Of a stretch of 10,648 nt of DNA, positions 8,546-10,648 are shown in pieces. The position numbers and the translations under genes were made by a program. The notes below the pieces were generated by a model. The model saw nothing but the letters and a program-made list of their open reading frames with translations, was not told the origin of the DNA and searched no databases. Position 1 is the stretch's first letter, and every line of letters starts with the position of its first letter. The stretch comes from Acidimicrobium sp. UBA3029 (GTDB lineage Bacteria; Actinomycetota; Acidimicrobiia; Acidimicrobiales; Ilumatobacteraceae). The stretch lies in assembly GCA_002367695.1 (NCBI GenBank), contig DFDK01000073.1, positions 1 through 10,648 of the forward strand, given 5' to 3'.

Positions 8546-10570
8546 CTATTTGGTTTCTTCAATGAGCAGCGCGTCGACTGCAATCGCGGAAGTTGCGGTG
8601 GCGAGTACCGGATTGAGTTCGACTTCCACAACCGAAGAGCCTACGACAGCTTGTTGCAGTGCAGTCACTACGTCGACAAGGGCTTCGATATTGGCAGCAG
8701 GCTTGCCTCTATAGCCATTGAGAATTGGCGCGATACGAAGCTGTTGTAAAGCAGCACGAATGTCGGCGTTAGTCGCTGGCGCGAGCAAACACTGCGTGTC
8801 ACGCCACAATTCGGTGAGTATTCCACCTGCTCCGAGCGTGATCATCCAACCAAGCGGGGCAGTGCGTCGAATACTCACCAGCACTTCGGCAACAATGCCA
8901 ATGACGGTTTGTTCCACCAAAAAATCGGTGATGCTTGCAGGCATAGAGGCAATTGATGCCTCCAGTTGTTCGGCGCTTTGCAGACCAACAGCCACTGCAC
9001 CAGACTCACTTTTGTGGGCAAGCCCCAGGCCCTTGAGGGTGATGGGGTAACCAATTCTTACTGCAGTGGCGACAACGGTTTCGCGAGTGCAGCGAGCGCC
9101 TTGTGGCACTGCAATGTTCCAGGTGCTTAAGCGCTCCTTTGCATTTGCCTCATCAACAATTACTGTTTCGCCAGGTGCTCTCACGTTTGCAGGCGCATTC
9201 TGTGGTACATGTTGTCCAAGCCACGCACAACGGTCAAGCGCCACGAGTGTCTCGCGCAAGCCTTGTGCTGGAGTCATGCCGAGTGCGGTGATCGAGTTGC
9301 GCATCGATTCTGAAAAACATTCTGGAATTGTGGCAACGATGATGCCGCGACGCTTAGTGATGTTGCTTGCTGCAGCAAATGCTTCGGCCGCCACAACCCA
9401 ACTGCTCGCATCTTGATCGGGGCGTGGCGGTGCATCGAGTAATAAAATTGTTGCATCATGTTCGCCACGCATCGTTTCTGAAAACGTGCGAGTCATGGCT
9501 TCTTTATCGCCCCACATAAACGTGTGGTAATCAAAAGGATTACCTACAGAAACGAGTTCGGTCAGTGTTGCTTCGATGCGCTCACGTTGCTCGTCTGTGA
9601 ACGGCTCGAAGACCAAATTGGTTGATTCAGACAGATCGGCAACAAGCGAAGCCTCTCCGCCCGAGCATGATAACGAAGCAATGCGGTAACCCGAGAGTGG
9701 CCCACCATTGTCGAGCAACTTGAGAGTCTCGAGAAGTTCTGTTGGTGTTTCTACAGTTGCTACGCCACAACGATTAAAGAATGCTGCATAAGCCTGACGA
9801 TTGCCAGCGAGCGATGCGGTGTGCGATGCTGCAATCAGTGCACCAGCTTCAGACTTGCCGGTTTGCAATGCGACTATGCGCTTATTGCGCGAGAATGCCT
9901 CTTGGGCAAGTGTGGCAAAGCGAGGTGCGTCACGAATTGCTTCAATGAACATACCTATTGCGGTCACGCGCTCGTCGTGAATAAATGCCTCGAGCACATC
10001 TTCCACACCGCCACCTGCTTGGTTGCCAACAGTGACCATGTATGCCATACGTAAATTACGTTGTTGCATCGTGAGGTTGATTCCCACGTTGCCGCTTTGA
10101 GAGATCATGCCAACGCCACGGTCAACCGATACGCATCCGTGCTCGTCGGGCCACAGTGCAACGCCATCTAGCGTATTAATGAAGCCGTAGCAGTTTGGCC
10201 CAAGCAGTGGCATGTCGCCAGCAGTAAGGACAAGTTGTTGTTGTAGGTCAGTATCGCCGGTCTCAGAGAAACCCGATGCGTAGCACACTGCACCGCCAGC
10301 GCCCATCTTGCTCAGTTGTTGCACGGCGTCTAAAGTGAGGTGGCGGTTGACGGCAACAAATGCTGCGTCCGGCACGCCAGGTAAGTCATCGACTGAAGCA
10401 AAACACGTAATGCCATGCATTTCTTTGCGGGTCGGATGTACTGGCCAAATTTCGCCAGTAAAACCAAGTTTTTGACATTGCCTCACCACCGCAGCGGCAG
10501 GGTTGCCACCGATGACTGCGATGCTCTGTGGATTGAGCATGCGCGCGAGAGCAGTGTGCGCTTGTGGCAT
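8546..10570 (-). CDS. Acyl-CoA synthetase, NDP-forming, single-chain
   Basis: A cytoplasmic ligase of 674 residues that makes an acyl-CoA from an acid, CoA and a nucleoside triphosphate through a phosphohistidine, in the acetate-CoA ligase (ADP-forming)/succinyl-CoA synthetase superfamily. Domains in order: CoA-binding Rossmann domain (about 10-130, PQSIAVIGG at 14-22), succinyl-CoA-ligase-like domain (about 145-290, GMISQSGNVG at 154-163), and ATP-grasp domain (about 460-670). The histidine expected to carry phosphate is His250 in SHTASLAG, and the second conserved histidine is His519 in AHKSESGAV. Alpha and beta parts are fused in one chain, and there is no acetyltransferase domain as in PatZ. 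It starts three bases after the dehydrogenase stop, behind GGTGG, and ends just before the CaiD-like gene. It probably activates the acid that those two enzymes use; acetate or another acid cannot be excluded. Confidence 0.9.
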   Translation of the reverse strand: MPQAHTALARMLNPQSIAVIGGNPAAAVVRQCQKLGFTGEIWPVHPTRKEMHGITCFASVDDLPGVPDAAFVAVNRHLTLDAVQQLSKMGAGGAVCYASGFSETGDTDLQQQLVLTAGDMPLLGPNCYGFINTLDGVALWPDEHGCVSVDRGVGMISQSGNVGINLTMQQRNLRMAYMVTVGNQAGGGVEDVLEAFIHDERVTAIGMFIEAIRDAPRFATLAQEAFSRNKRIVALQTGKSEAGALIAASHTASLAGNRQAYAAFFNRCGVATVETPTELLETLKLLDNGGPLSGYRIASLSCSGGEASLVADLSESTNLVFEPFTDEQRERIEATLTELVSVGNPFDYHTFMWGDKEAMTRTFSETMRGEHDATILLLDAPPRPDQDASSWVVAAEAFAAASNITKRRGIIVATIPECFSESMRNSITALGMTPAQGLRETLVALDRCAWLGQHVPQNAPANVRAPGETVIVDEANAKERLSTWNIAVPQGARCTRETVVATAVRIGYPITLKGLGLAHKSESGAVAVGLQSAEQLEASIASMPASITDFLVEQTVIGIVAEVLVSIRRTAPLGWMITLGAGGILTELWRDTQCLLAPATNADIRAALQQLRIAPILNGYRGKPAANIEALVDVVTALQQAVVGSSVVEVELNPVLATATSAIAVDALLIEETK

Positions 10571-10573
10571 GTG

Positions 10574-10648
10574 TCAGCCACCAAACTCGCGCAAGAGACC
10601 GCGCGAAATGATGTGGCGCTGAATTTCACTGGTGCCATCCCAAATGCG
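10574..10648 (-). CDS. Acyl-CoA dehydrogenase, C-terminal end (partial)
   Basis: The last 24 codons of a minus-strand gene running off the window. The tail reads RIWDGTSEIQRHII, then SRGLLREFGG and TGA, the characteristic C-terminal helix of flavin acyl-CoA dehydrogenases (xGTSEIQRxIIxR). These enzymes make a 2,3-enoyl-CoA and pass electrons to electron-transfer flavoprotein. In medium-chain type enzymes the residue before GTS/A is the catalytic Glu; here it is Asp. The gene is first of the three visible in this operon, three bases before the ligase ATG. Its product would feed the CaiD-like hydratase. The family is clear; the acyl chain is not. Confidence 0.88.
   Translation of the reverse strand, partial: RIWDGTSEIQRHIISRGLLREFGG

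Overview
The window looks like ordinary chromosomal sequence from a free-living heterotrophic bacterium of moderate GC. It is densely packed, with short or overlapping gene junctions and several GTG starts. A TTGACA/TAGGGT promoter, an NDP-forming acyl-CoA ligase, a CaiD-like crotonase, an EstB-like serine hydrolase and a DUF2256 protein would fit an aquatic actinomycete (Acidimicrobiia-like). They would also fit a marine alphaproteobacterium, which the non-lipoprotein Tat-exported binding protein and the Bmt-type methyltransferase would favour. The phylum cannot be decided from this sequence. No rRNA, tRNA, CRISPR array, insertion sequence or other mobile element was seen, and no gene-free stretch exceeds 300 bases (the longest is 134 bases, 1075-1208).

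Plus strand, 1-1074: the last 23 codons of an unidentified gene, then a zinc-type homocysteine S-methyltransferase of the bacterial betaine-homocysteine methyltransferase/split-MetH type. Positions 1075-1208 form an intergenic promoter region. Plus strand, 1209-7560: one operon for a complete peptide/opine/nickel-family (Dpp/Opp-like) ABC importer. Its order is Tat-exported binding protein, DppB-type permease, DppC-type permease, fused DppD-DppF ATPase, and a class-C-beta-lactamase-like serine hydrolase. From the first permease onward the genes overlap by 4, 8 and 4 bases, so they are probably translationally coupled. A strong UUCG-capped hairpin lies in the first codons of the first permease gene. 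Plus strand, 7590-7733: a 47-codon DUF2256 gene that ends 8 bases short of the facing gene.

Minus strand, 10648-7742: a tight acyl-CoA operon. It contains the end of an acyl-CoA dehydrogenase, an NDP-forming acyl-CoA ligase, and a crotonase closely resembling E. coli carnitinyl-CoA dehydratase CaiD. Together these could activate, oxidise and hydrate an acid through its CoA ester, with crotonobetaine/gamma-butyrobetaine/carnitine as a plausible but unproven substrate class.

A carnitine-type crotonase near a betaine-type methyltransferase, with an importer and an esterase-like hydrolase between them, raises the possibility that the whole neighbourhood handles quaternary ammonium compounds or their esters. 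That is inference. I see known families in an interesting arrangement rather than clear evidence of a wholly new system.
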